The notes under the pieces: model-generated | What the model was told of the DNA's origin: nothing | Database searches by the model: none | Seen by the model: only the letters and a program-made list of their open reading frames with translations | Shown: piece by piece, positions 7,000-13,982 of the stretch | How positions within the stretch are numbered: the stretch's first letter is position 1 | Layout: each line of letters starts with the position of its first letter | From: Rikenellaceae bacterium | GTDB taxonomy: Bacteria; Bacteroidota; Bacteroidia; Bacteroidales; UBA932 | Length of the DNA stretch: 51,368 bases | Direction: 5' to 3' | NCBI GenBank assembly: GCA_900771335.1 | Contig: CAAGNP010000015.1 | Span: 1-51,368, forward strand | Made by a program: the position numbers and the translations under genes

Positions 7000-8934
7000 T
7001 TAGTTAAGTTCTTTTTTTACCTCTTCATTTACCAAAGTAACGAAATCCTCAACAGTCATCTGACCTTGATCTCCCTGGCCTTGGCGCCTTACAGACACCA
7101 AGTTAGACTCCGCTTCTTTCTCACCTACGATGAGAAGGAAAGGAATCCTCTTGAGCTCATTCTCTCTAATCTTCTTGCCGATAGTTTCGTTACGATCGTC
7201 AATTGAGGCGCGAATATCGTAATTATTAAGCAATTCGCAAACTTTTTTTGCATAATCGTTATACTTTTCACTTACAGGCAATACCACTACCTGATCAGGA
7301 GTGAGCCATAGAGGGAATTTGCCACCGGTGTGCTCAATAAGCACTGCCACAAATCTTTCCATTGAGCCGAATGGTGCTCTGTGGATCATGATAGGGCGAT
7401 GCTTCTTGTCGTCTGCACCGATATATTCAAGTTCAAAACGCTCAGGAAGGTTATAGTCCACCTGGATGGTACCAAGCTGCCATTTGCGTCCGATAGCATC
7501 GCGAACCATAAAGTCAAGTTTTGGTCCGTAGAAAGCAGCCTCACCATATTCTACCACGGTATTCAAACCTTTCTCAGCAGAAGCCTCGATGATAGCATTC
7601 TCTGCCTTCTCCCAGTTCTCATCAGTACCGATATATTTCTCTCTGTTTACTTTGTCCCTCAATGAGATCTGTGCAGTAAACTCAGGGAAATTAAGGGTCT
7701 TGAAGATGTAGAGCACGATGTCAATCACCTTGCAGAACTCCTCTTTAAGCTGGTCTGGACGGCAGAAGATATGTGCATCATCCTGAGTAAATCCACGTAC
7801 ACGTGTCAAACCGTGAAGCTCACCACTCTGCTCGTATCTGTACACTGTACCGAACTCTGCAAGACGTACAGGAAGATCTTTGTATGAGCGTGGTTTTGAT
7901 TTGTAGATCTCACAGTGGTGAGGGCAGTTCATTGGTTTGAGCAAGAACTCTTCACCCTCCTGTGGAGTATGGATAGGCTGGAATGAGTCAGCACCATATT
8001 TTGCATAGTGGCCTGAAGTCACATAAAGCTCTTTCTGTCCGATATGAGGAGAGATTACAGGAAGGTAACCATATGCTTTCTGCACTTTCTTCAGGAATGC
8101 CTCAAGTCTGCCGCGAAGTTCAGCACCTTTAGGTAGCCACATAGGGAGACCCGCACCCACTCTCTGAGAGAATGTAAACAGCTCCATCTCCTTACCGATC
8201 TTTCTGTGGTCACGCTTCTTGGCCTCTTCAATCATGGCAAGATACTCATCAAGAAGAGATTTCTTAGGGAATGTCACACCGTAGATACGGGTAAGCATCT
8301 TGTTCTTCTCATTTCCTCTCCAGTAAGCACCTGCGATAGAGGTAAGTTTGACCGCTTTGATCACAGAAGTATCCCTCAAGTGAGGACCTCTACAAAGGTC
8401 GGTAAAGCTACCGGTAGTATAGAAGGTAATGGTACCATCTTCAAGATCATTGATAAGCTCGCATTTGTATTGGTCACCTTTCTCTGTGTATGTGGCCATA
8501 GCCTCAGCTTTGGAGATATCTTTTCTCACGAATGGCTGTTTCTCACGAGCCAACTCGATCATCTTGTCTTCGATCTTCTTAAGGTCAGCCTCAACAAGGG
8601 TTCTTTCACCAAGATCCACATCGTAGTAAAAACCGGTCTCGATAGCTGGACCGATACCGAATTTAATACCAGGATAAAGGATTTGAAGAGCCTCTGCCAT
8701 AAGGTGAGAAGATGAGTGCCAGAAAGTCTGTTTAGCCTCCTGATCTTCCCATTTGTGAAGCTTCAAAGATGCGTCCTTGTTTACAGGGCGATCCAAATCA
8801 TAAACTTGACCGTCAACACTTGCAGCCAACACATCAGCTGCCAAGCGGGGTGAGATGCTCTGAGCTATCTCATAAGGGGTAATCCCTTCATTGTAACTGC
8901 GGACACTGCCGTCAGGAAATGTTATATTTATCAT
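7000..8934 (-). CDS. thrS: Threonine--tRNA ligase
   Basis: Class II synthetase charging tRNA-Thr. Starting at the ATG at 8934 (MINITFPDGSV) gives 644 aa. A TTG 18 bases further up is also in frame but less likely. The domains are the N-terminal TGS domain (about 1-60), the editing domain with HSSSHLMAEAL and the zinc-binding part of its HXXXH set, the catalytic core with MNCPHHCEIY and the motif 2/3 arginines, and a C-terminal anticodon-binding domain (VVVLPVSEKYNDYAKKV). It heads the run thrS-infC-rpmI-rplT-lepB. The promoter TACCTTTG lies 28 bases upstream on the minus strand, back to back with one facing the other way. Confidence 0.97.
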   Translation of the reverse strand: MINITFPDGSVRSYNEGITPYEIAQSISPRLAADVLAASVDGQVYDLDRPVNKDASLKLHKWEDQEAKQTFWHSSSHLMAEALQILYPGIKFGIGPAIETGFYYDVDLGERTLVEADLKKIEDKMIELAREKQPFVRKDISKAEAMATYTEKGDQYKCELINDLEDGTITFYTTGSFTDLCRGPHLRDTSVIKAVKLTSIAGAYWRGNEKNKMLTRIYGVTFPKKSLLDEYLAMIEEAKKRDHRKIGKEMELFTFSQRVGAGLPMWLPKGAELRGRLEAFLKKVQKAYGYLPVISPHIGQKELYVTSGHYAKYGADSFQPIHTPQEGEEFLLKPMNCPHHCEIYKSKPRSYKDLPVRLAEFGTVYRYEQSGELHGLTRVRGFTQDDAHIFCRPDQLKEEFCKVIDIVLYIFKTLNFPEFTAQISLRDKVNREKYIGTDENWEKAENAIIEASAEKGLNTVVEYGEAAFYGPKLDFMVRDAIGRKWQLGTIQVDYNLPERFELEYIGADDKKHRPIMIHRAPFGSMERFVAVLIEHTGGKFPLWLTPDQVVVLPVSEKYNDYAKKVCELLNNYDIRASIDDRNETIGKKIRENELKRIPFLLIVGEKEAESNLVSVRRQGQGDQGQMTVEDFVTLVNEEVKKELN

Positions 8935-8962
8935 AATTGTCGTTGTTTTCAATTTTGACCTA

Positions 8963-8991
8963 CAAAGGTAATGAAAAAAATATTACCTTTG
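8963..8991. promoter_or_regulatory. Back-to-back divergent promoters of thrS and the 54-aa ORF
   Basis: Two -7 elements with the same sequence TACCTTTG occur on opposite strands: minus 8970-8963 for thrS and plus 8984-8991 for the small ORF. They form a perfect inverted repeat of 10 bases (8972-8963 and 8982-8991) around a 9-base A-rich spacer. Each -7 lies inside the upstream region of the other, so RNA polymerase could hardly hold both at once. Confidence 0.65.
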
Positions 8992-9030
8992 CTACCGACA
9001 AACAATTTATTACTCAAACAAAGAACAATT

Positions 9031-9195
9031 ATGGCAATGTCGATCAAAATGGTACCTGTGTTAATGGGACAAAGTGCGGTGGATTTCGTATCTGCGGCAG
9101 ATGCTAATAGCAAAAATCTTCCACCAGAACTCACACCGGAAAGGGAAGAACAAATCCACAATATTTTAGAAAAATCAAAGAACTTCACTTTTTAA
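9031..9195 (+). CDS. Small hypothetical protein, 54 aa
   Basis: An ORF beginning MAMSIKMVPVLMGQSAVDF, with a charged C-terminal half (LTPEREEQIHNILEKSKNF) that could be helical. I do not recognise the family with confidence; Bacteroidales carry short proteins opening with a similar PVL-G-A pattern, but that is only an impression. The ATG at 9031 was chosen because the plus-strand -7 element (8984-8991) lies about 40 bases upstream; an upstream in-frame ATG at 8971 precedes the expected transcript start. No signal peptide or membrane segment is visible. The reading frame on the opposite strand here is probably a shadow. Confidence 0.6.
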   Translation: MAMSIKMVPVLMGQSAVDFVSAADANSKNLPPELTPEREEQIHNILEKSKNFTF

Positions 9196-9319
9196 TCTGC
9201 ATTATGGGCCAGGTAGACTTTTTTGCCCGACACCGGGCCCAAAACTATCATTTGGGACTATCAAGTTAGTGGAAGCGATGTGGAGAGTGAGTTCTGAATG
9301 GCATCCATTAGCATCTGCG

Positions 9320-9465
9320 TAGATTTAGGTTCTGAAGGCCTTAGCACCCGCGCTAGATAGCGGGGGTCGTGAGCGATTAGTGAACACTCTGTGAGTGTTC
9401 ACAGCGAGCAGCCGCGAAAGCGGTGGAGGGAGTGAGCGTAGCGAACGCCTGAAGAACCTAATCTC
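9320..9465. repeat. Multi-hairpin element, possible structured RNA or palindromic repeat
   Basis: The outer arms AGATTTAGGTTCT (9321-9333) and AGAACCTAATCT (9453-9464) pair with one bulged base, and GGC (9337-9339) pairs with GCC (9447-9449). Inside are CCCGC/GCGGG (9347-9351, 9360-9364), a perfect 10-base stem with a 3-base loop (GTGAACACTC, 9380-9389, with 9393-9402), and CCGC-GAAA-GCGG (9412-9423), which is a GNRA tetraloop. GTGAGCG followed by GAAC occurs twice (about 9369-9384 and 9432-9446). The strand of any RNA is unknown. Confidence 0.55.
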
Positions 9466-9527
9466 AGTAGAGGCTCCGGTCATGATGAAATAAAAGCACA
9501 ATGAGCCGATGTACTTTCTGCAAATCA

Positions 9528-9609
9528 GAAGCCACATCTGTACCCTTTAAAACAATCTCTGTGAACACATACTGTGGCTTCTACCCACGAACAGCCTGCA
9601 GAAGCCACA
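9528..9609 (+). repeat. Three-part repeat allowing two exclusive hairpins
   Basis: AGAAGCCACA occurs at 9528-9537 and again at 9600-9609, with its exact complement TGTGGCTTCT between them at 9573-9582. The middle copy can pair with either outer copy (10 bases each), so two alternative stems are possible in RNA. No gene follows closely; DUF4199 starts 400 bases later. Confidence 0.5.
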
Positions 9610-9969
9610 CCAGACACTACAGAGACCACCCTGAAGGGGATTAATGTGGCCTCCGAATTTCACCACCAGTCTAAGGTTTCATCAGGGATTACCTCCGATA
9701 AGTTACAGCTGTGACAGAAAACTCCTGAATTCAATCACAGTGGCACCAAAAAACAGGACAAAAGCCCCTATTTAACTTCCACTGTAACAAGAATAGGCCA
9801 ATATTCTGCACAGTCCTCATAAGCTGAAGAGTGTTATGTTCCGCAGCCGCTCTCCCGCGACCGAAAATCGCTTTGGCTGTTCTAACCAAAGAATACCACT
9901 TTTCCATCACAGGACACCCCAACTGGAGCGGCTAAGCAGAGAAGTGCTACACATATACAAATAAAATAT

Positions 9970-9977
9970 TATCTTTG
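9970..9977 (+). promoter_or_regulatory. Promoter -7 element for the DUF4199 operon
   Basis: TATCTTTG matches TAnnTTTG and ends 31 bases before the ATG at 10009. A transcript starting about 5-7 bases downstream would exclude the alternative TTG start at 9982. Confidence 0.55.
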
Positions 9978-10008
9978 TCGCTTGTATATCACACATACTA
10001 CTATAACT

Positions 10009-10536
10009 ATGGACAACAAAACAAAATGGTCATTGGCCGCCAAATATGGCTTGATATTATCATCTGTTACAATAATTGTTTCACTTTTGGGAATGCTTGA
10101 ACTCCCTTCATGGATCGGCACCATCATCAGCATATTAAAGTTTGTAGCCATCTTCTACATGCTCAACTACTTCATGAAGAGCTACTCCGAGATGTATGAC
10201 GGCTCAGTAAGCTACGGCACATCATTCAAATTCGGATTCCTGGTATGCTTTTGCTCCACCATCATCTGCACAGCATATACCTATATTGATTACACTGTAT
10301 TCCGTCCCGAACTGATAGAACTAATGATAGAGACCATGCTCACTGCACAGAACTCCATGGGTGCTACATCAAGTGTAGTATTTGACTATCAGATGCTCTC
10401 TTCGATGATGCCTAAAGTTCTGATCTTCTCCCTTTTCCTTGATTATATCATCTTCGCCTTGATTTTCCCTGCCATAGTGGCAAACTTCACCAAGAAAGAA
10501 GACATTTTCGACACCAATACCGACACTCAAGAATAA
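10009..10536 (+). CDS. DUF4199 family membrane protein
   Basis: A 175-aa protein with about four hydrophobic segments (near residues 12-32, 37-57, 72-95 and 140-163) and no catalytic motif; it resembles the DUF4199 family of Bacteroidetes inner-membrane proteins of unknown function. I start it at ATG 10009 (MDNKTKWSLAAKYG) rather than at the upstream TTG because of the promoter position. Its TAA overlaps the ATG of the glycosyltransferase by one base (TAATG), implying translational coupling. A DUF4199 gene beside this type of glycosyltransferase is, as I recall, a frequent arrangement in the phylum. Confidence 0.82.
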   Translation: MDNKTKWSLAAKYGLILSSVTIIVSLLGMLELPSWIGTIISILKFVAIFYMLNYFMKSYSEMYDGSVSYGTSFKFGFLVCFCSTIICTAYTYIDYTVFRPELIELMIETMLTAQNSMGATSSVVFDYQMLSSMMPKVLIFSLFLDYIIFALIFPAIVANFTKKEDIFDTNTDTQE

Positions 10537-11498
10537 TGGACCTATCTATAGTCATATCCCTATACAATGAGGAAGAGTCCCTTCGAGAGCTCATCGAATG
10601 GATCCGCAAGGCTATCTCAGAATCTCCCCTCAAAGAGAAAGAGTATGAGATAATTATGATCAATGACGGAAGCACAGACGGTTCCTGGAAGGAAATAGAG
10701 ACCCTTGCCAAAGAGGACAGTCACATCCGCGCCATCAGCTTCCGCCGCAATTACGGCAAATCAGCAGCCCTATTCGAAGGATTCAAGGCTGCCCAGGGTG
10801 ACGTGGTGGTCACCATGGATGCAGACCTGCAGGATGACCCTGAAGAGATTCCCGAACTGTACAGGATGATTATGGAGGAGGACTACGACCTGGTGTCAGG
10901 ATGGAAGAAAAAACGTCACGACAATACTTTTACCAAAAATATCCCATCCAAACTTTACAACTGGACAGCCCGTAAAGTGACAGGGATCAAACTTCACGAC
11001 ATGAACTGTGGCCTCAAGGCATACAAAAATGAGGTGGTAAAAGCTGTCGAGGTGTATGGGGACATGCACAGATATATCCCATACCTTGCCAAGAATGCGG
11101 GTTACGGAAAGATCGGAGAGAAGGTAGTCCATCACCAGAAACGCAAATTCGGCAAGAGCAAATTCGGCATCGACCGTTTCTTCAATGGAGTGCTTGATCT
11201 GATGACTATCTGGTTCCTCTCCAAATTCGGAAAGAAACCTATGCACATCTTCGGACTTTTCGGGATAATATCATTCCTCACAGGCGGTTTCATCACCGTA
11301 TGGATTATTGCAGACAAGCTTATTTCCCAGGCGCACGGTCTCAAATTCAGACCTGTAACTGACCAGCCTCTCTTCTATCTGGCACTTGTAGCTGTCGTTA
11401 TCGGCACACTGCTGTTCATGGCCGGATTCCTCGGAGAGCTTATCTCACGCAATAGCCAGAACCGCAACGAGTACAACATCAACAAGACCATCCGATGA
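10536..11498 (+). CDS. Membrane-bound family 2 glycosyltransferase (DPM1/GtrB-like)
   Basis: A GT2 enzyme of 320 aa that probably transfers a sugar from a nucleotide to a polyprenyl phosphate carrier. The GT-A fold starts with LSIVISLYNEEESL, then INDGSTDGS and the metal-binding MDADLQDDPEEIP; LHDMNCGLKAYK is typical of the DPM1/ArnC/GtrB group. Two C-terminal hydrophobic segments (about 236-262 and 274-298) anchor it in the inner membrane. It is translationally coupled to DUF4199 upstream, and its stop overlaps the start of the pseudouridine synthase by four bases (ATGA). The sugar and acceptor cannot be read from the sequence. Confidence 0.9.
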   Translation: MDLSIVISLYNEEESLRELIEWIRKAISESPLKEKEYEIIMINDGSTDGSWKEIETLAKEDSHIRAISFRRNYGKSAALFEGFKAAQGDVVVTMDADLQDDPEEIPELYRMIMEEDYDLVSGWKKKRHDNTFTKNIPSKLYNWTARKVTGIKLHDMNCGLKAYKNEVVKAVEVYGDMHRYIPYLAKNAGYGKIGEKVVHHQKRKFGKSKFGIDRFFNGVLDLMTIWFLSKFGKKPMHIFGLFGIISFLTGGFITVWIIADKLISQAHGLKFRPVTDQPLFYLALVAVVIGTLLFMAGFLGELISRNSQNRNEYNINKTIR

Positions 11499-12157
11499 GA
11501 CATCACCATCCGGTAGAGATTAAAATTCTCTACGAGGACAACTACATCATAGCGATCAACAAACCTTCAGGTCTCCTCTCCGTAGCGACAGACCGGGAGA
11601 GGGACGTCACCGCTTACCAGCTGGTGAAGGAGCACATATCCTACGGCAATAGAAGAGCTCAGCTCTTCACCCTCCACCGTCTCGACAGGGACACATCCGG
11701 CATATTGCTGTTTGCCAAGACAAAACAGGTCCAGGAGGCAATGCAATCCAAATGGGGAGAGACCGTTACCGAGAGGGGTTATATGGCAATAGTGGAGGGT
11801 CTTCCCGACAAACCTGAGGATGAGCTTCGCAGCTTCATCTCAGAGAACAGGGCAATGGTGGTATACCAGTCACACTCGGACCAGGGAAAACTCGCCATCA
11901 CCAAGTACAAGGTGACCAAATTTGGCCAGGGGTACTCCCTACTCAAAATCAACATCCTCACAGGGAGAAAAAATCAGATCAGAGTCCAGCTCTCATCTAT
12001 CGGACACCCCATCGCAGGGGACAAAAAGTACGGCGCGAAAAGCAATCCGATAGGTCGTCTTGCTCTCCACGCCGATAGACTTACATTTACACATCCCGTC
12101 AGTGGCGAACCGGTCAAACTCCGCACCCCACTTCCGGGCAGATTTCACATCTTCTAG
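11495..12157 (+). CDS. RluA-family pseudouridine synthase
   Basis: Cytoplasmic RNA-modifying enzyme, 220 aa, converting uridine to pseudouridine in rRNA or tRNA. The catalytic motif HRLDRDTSGILLFAK carries the essential aspartate (RLDRD), preceded by IINKPSGLLS-like residues (IAINKPSGLLSV) and followed by GRKNQIRVQLSSIGHPIAGDKKYG. There is no N-terminal S4 domain, so it belongs to the short RluA type; the target site cannot be told. It overlaps the glycosyltransferase by four bases. Its TAG stop and that of the convergent bactofilin gene share the palindrome CTAG (12154-12157). Confidence 0.92.
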   Translation: MRHHHPVEIKILYEDNYIIAINKPSGLLSVATDRERDVTAYQLVKEHISYGNRRAQLFTLHRLDRDTSGILLFAKTKQVQEAMQSKWGETVTERGYMAIVEGLPDKPEDELRSFISENRAMVVYQSHSDQGKLAITKYKVTKFGQGYSLLKINILTGRKNQIRVQLSSIGHPIAGDKKYGAKSNPIGRLALHADRLTFTHPVSGEPVKLRTPLPGRFHIF

Positions 12158-12573
12158 TTTTTCTTAACCTCTGCAGGTTTTACATTTTGTGCAGGAAAGT
12201 GCTCAGTAGCATGTTTCTTGAACTCCTCGCCTGTAATGATGTTGCAAGTACCATTGAAAATGGCACCCATCTCTATACCCACTTTAGAAGATTTCACAGC
12301 ACCGGTGTATACAGATTTGGCTTTAAGTGACAGTGCGCTCTCCACAAAGATTTCACCCTTCATCTCGCCCCAAATGTCTGCACTGTTACAAACCACTACA
12401 CCTTCGATCAATGCCCTTTCACCTATCACCAATTTACCCTTGGTATAGAGTTTACCTGTAAACTTGCCATCGATTCTGATGTCAGATGCTGACACCATCT
12501 CTCCTGACAAAGTTGTCGAATGTGATATACGACAAATGTCATTGACCTGTTGTACGCTTACGTCTTTACTCAT
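12154..12573 (-). CDS. Bactofilin (polymer-forming cytoskeletal protein)
   Basis: A 139-aa protein with the right-handed beta-helix core of bactofilins (about residues 18-115): repeated short hydrophobic turns such as GEMVSASDIRIDGKFTGKL, KGKLVIGERALIEG and ALSLKAKSVYTGAV. The family polymerises without nucleotides into membrane-associated filaments involved in cell shape or envelope work. The tails are short, and the C-terminus ends in lysines. It starts 11 bases after lpdA and should be the last gene of the secA-lpdA-bactofilin run. It meets the pseudouridine synthase gene tail to tail. Confidence 0.9.
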   Translation of the reverse strand: MSKDVSVQQVNDICRISHSTTLSGEMVSASDIRIDGKFTGKLYTKGKLVIGERALIEGVVVCNSADIWGEMKGEIFVESALSLKAKSVYTGAVKSSKVGIEMGAIFNGTCNIITGEEFKKHATEHFPAQNVKPAEVKKN

Positions 12574-12584
12574 AGTATATAGTT

Positions 12585-13982
12585 TTAAATATGTATTGCA
12601 TGACCTGTAGAAGCCTCAGCAGCCTCCATGATAGCTTCACTCATAGTCGGGTGAGGGTGTACTGAATGGATAATGTCAGCAGCCTTCGCACCCATATTGC
12701 GTGCCACAACTATGCCGGCAATCATCTCAGTCACATTTGCACCTACCATATGGGCACCCAAAACCTCATCAGTATTGGCATCCACGATAAGTTTGATGAA
12801 ACCGTCCCTCTCACCTGCAGCAGCAGCTTTACCCGATGCTGTAAATGGGAACTTGCCCACCTTATATTCTATACCTTTCTCTTTAACAGTCCTCTCAGTC
12901 ATACCCACTGATGCAATCTCAGGAGATGTATAGGTACATCCCGGGATATTGCCATAGTTGATTAGAGGTGAATCAATACCTGCAATATGCTCTACGCAGT
13001 GGATAGCCTCAGCAGAAGCCATGTGAGCAAGTGCAGGGGTAGGGATAATATCACCGATAGCGTAAATACCCTCTACGTTTGTCCTGTAGTGCTCGTCCAC
13101 GATCACTTTACCTCTATTCATCTGTACGCCAAGCTCCTCAAGACCCAAATGTTCGGTATTTGGAACCACACCTGCAGCAGAAAGTACCAGCTCAGCCTCA
13201 ATAATCTCAACACCTTTCTTGGTCTCGACAGTCACCTTGCAAAGCTCACCGGTAGTATCCACACCTTTCACTTGTGCAGAGACCATAACCTTGATACCCA
13301 TCTTTCTGAAAGAGCGGCTTAGCTGTGCAGAGACCTCATCATCCTCAAGTGGAACGATACGGTCCACATACTCGATAAGGTGAACTTGCTCTACACCCAT
13401 GCTCTTATAGAAAAATGCGAATTCGCTTCCGATAGCTCCTGAACCGATAATCGCCATGCTCTTAGGCAACTTCTCAGGAACCAATGCCTGGAAATATGAG
13501 ATGATCTTCTCACCATCGATAGGTGCAAAAGGGAGAGAATTTGGTCTTGCACCGGTAGCAAGGATGATATGGTCTGCACCATACTCCACAACGCCTTCAG
13601 GGGTATTTACAGCCACCACTTTTCCAGCTCTAACAGAGCCCTCACCCTGGATAACGGTCACCTTATTCTTCTTGAGAAGGTACTCCACACCTTTTGACAT
13701 CTGTGCTGAGACACCCCTGCTCCTCTCCACCACTTTGGCGATATCGACAGAGATCTCTCCGTTCACACTGAAACCATAACTCTCTGAATTCTGTGCATAA
13801 TGCAATGCCTGGGCACTTTTCAACAAAGCTTTGGTAGGGATACAACCCCAGTTCAAACAAATACCACCAAGATTTGCACGCTCCACCACAGCTGTTTCAA
13901 AGCCCAGCTGGGCAGCTTTAATGGCAGCCACATAGCCACCAGGGCCAGAGCCGATTACTATTACATTATACTTCTTTTCCAT
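12585..13982 (-). CDS. lpdA: Dihydrolipoyl dehydrogenase
   Basis: FAD-dependent E3 enzyme (465 aa) reoxidising dihydrolipoamide in 2-oxoacid dehydrogenase or glycine cleavage complexes. It shows FAD-binding GSGPGG (11-16), the redox disulfide Cys42/Cys47 in GGICLNWGCIPTKALL, the NAD-binding GSGAIGSEFA, the second FAD motif YAIGDI and the active-site pair in HPHPTMSEA. The start MEKKYNVIVIGSG (13982) overlaps the secA end by 17 bases. A longer frame starting at 14036 would add 18 residues before the FAD motif and is rejected. No partner E1 or E2 gene is here, so the complex served is unknown. Confidence 0.95.
   Translation of the reverse strand: MEKKYNVIVIGSGPGGYVAAIKAAQLGFETAVVERANLGGICLNWGCIPTKALLKSAQALHYAQNSESYGFSVNGEISVDIAKVVERSRGVSAQMSKGVEYLLKKNKVTVIQGEGSVRAGKVVAVNTPEGVVEYGADHIILATGARPNSLPFAPIDGEKIISYFQALVPEKLPKSMAIIGSGAIGSEFAFFYKSMGVEQVHLIEYVDRIVPLEDDEVSAQLSRSFRKMGIKVMVSAQVKGVDTTGELCKVTVETKKGVEIIEAELVLSAAGVVPNTEHLGLEELGVQMNRGKVIVDEHYRTNVEGIYAIGDIIPTPALAHMASAEAIHCVEHIAGIDSPLINYGNIPGCTYTSPEIASVGMTERTVKEKGIEYKVGKFPFTASGKAAAAGERDGFIKLIVDANTDEVLGAHMVGANVTEMIAGIVVARNMGAKAADIIHSVHPHPTMSEAIMEAAEASTGHAIHI

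Larger units (their letters stand above)
9196..10008. other. Long gene-poor spacer rich in inverted repeats
   Basis: No convincing coding sequence is seen in about 810 bases. Besides the elements listed separately, it holds GCCCG-ACAC-CGGGC (near 9223-9236), CTGTGA (9709-9714) with TCACAG (9735-9740), and CTTTGG with CCAAAG near 9870-9890. Short frames on the minus strand (9325-9537 and 9731-9922) have no recognisable motif. The density of hairpins suggests noncoding RNA, palindromic repeats or a decayed insertion. Confidence 0.5.

Noticed and set aside
8949..9188. 79-aa frame antisense to the 54-aa ORF
   Set aside because: It lies opposite a frame with a better promoter and has no family features.
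9325..9537. 70-aa frame on the minus strand over the hairpin element
   Set aside because: It translates the inverted repeats, has no domain and is rich in Arg/Leu/Ser as such shadows are.
9731..9922. 63-aa frame on the minus strand (MGCPVMEKWYSLV...)
   Set aside because: No recognised motif, no promoter and no clear ribosome site. A remnant of a gene is possible but cannot be supported.
9196..10008. Retron, tmRNA, SRP RNA or RNase P RNA in the gene-poor spacer
   Set aside because: There is no reverse transcriptase gene nearby, and none of the diagnostic conserved segments of these RNAs could be read.
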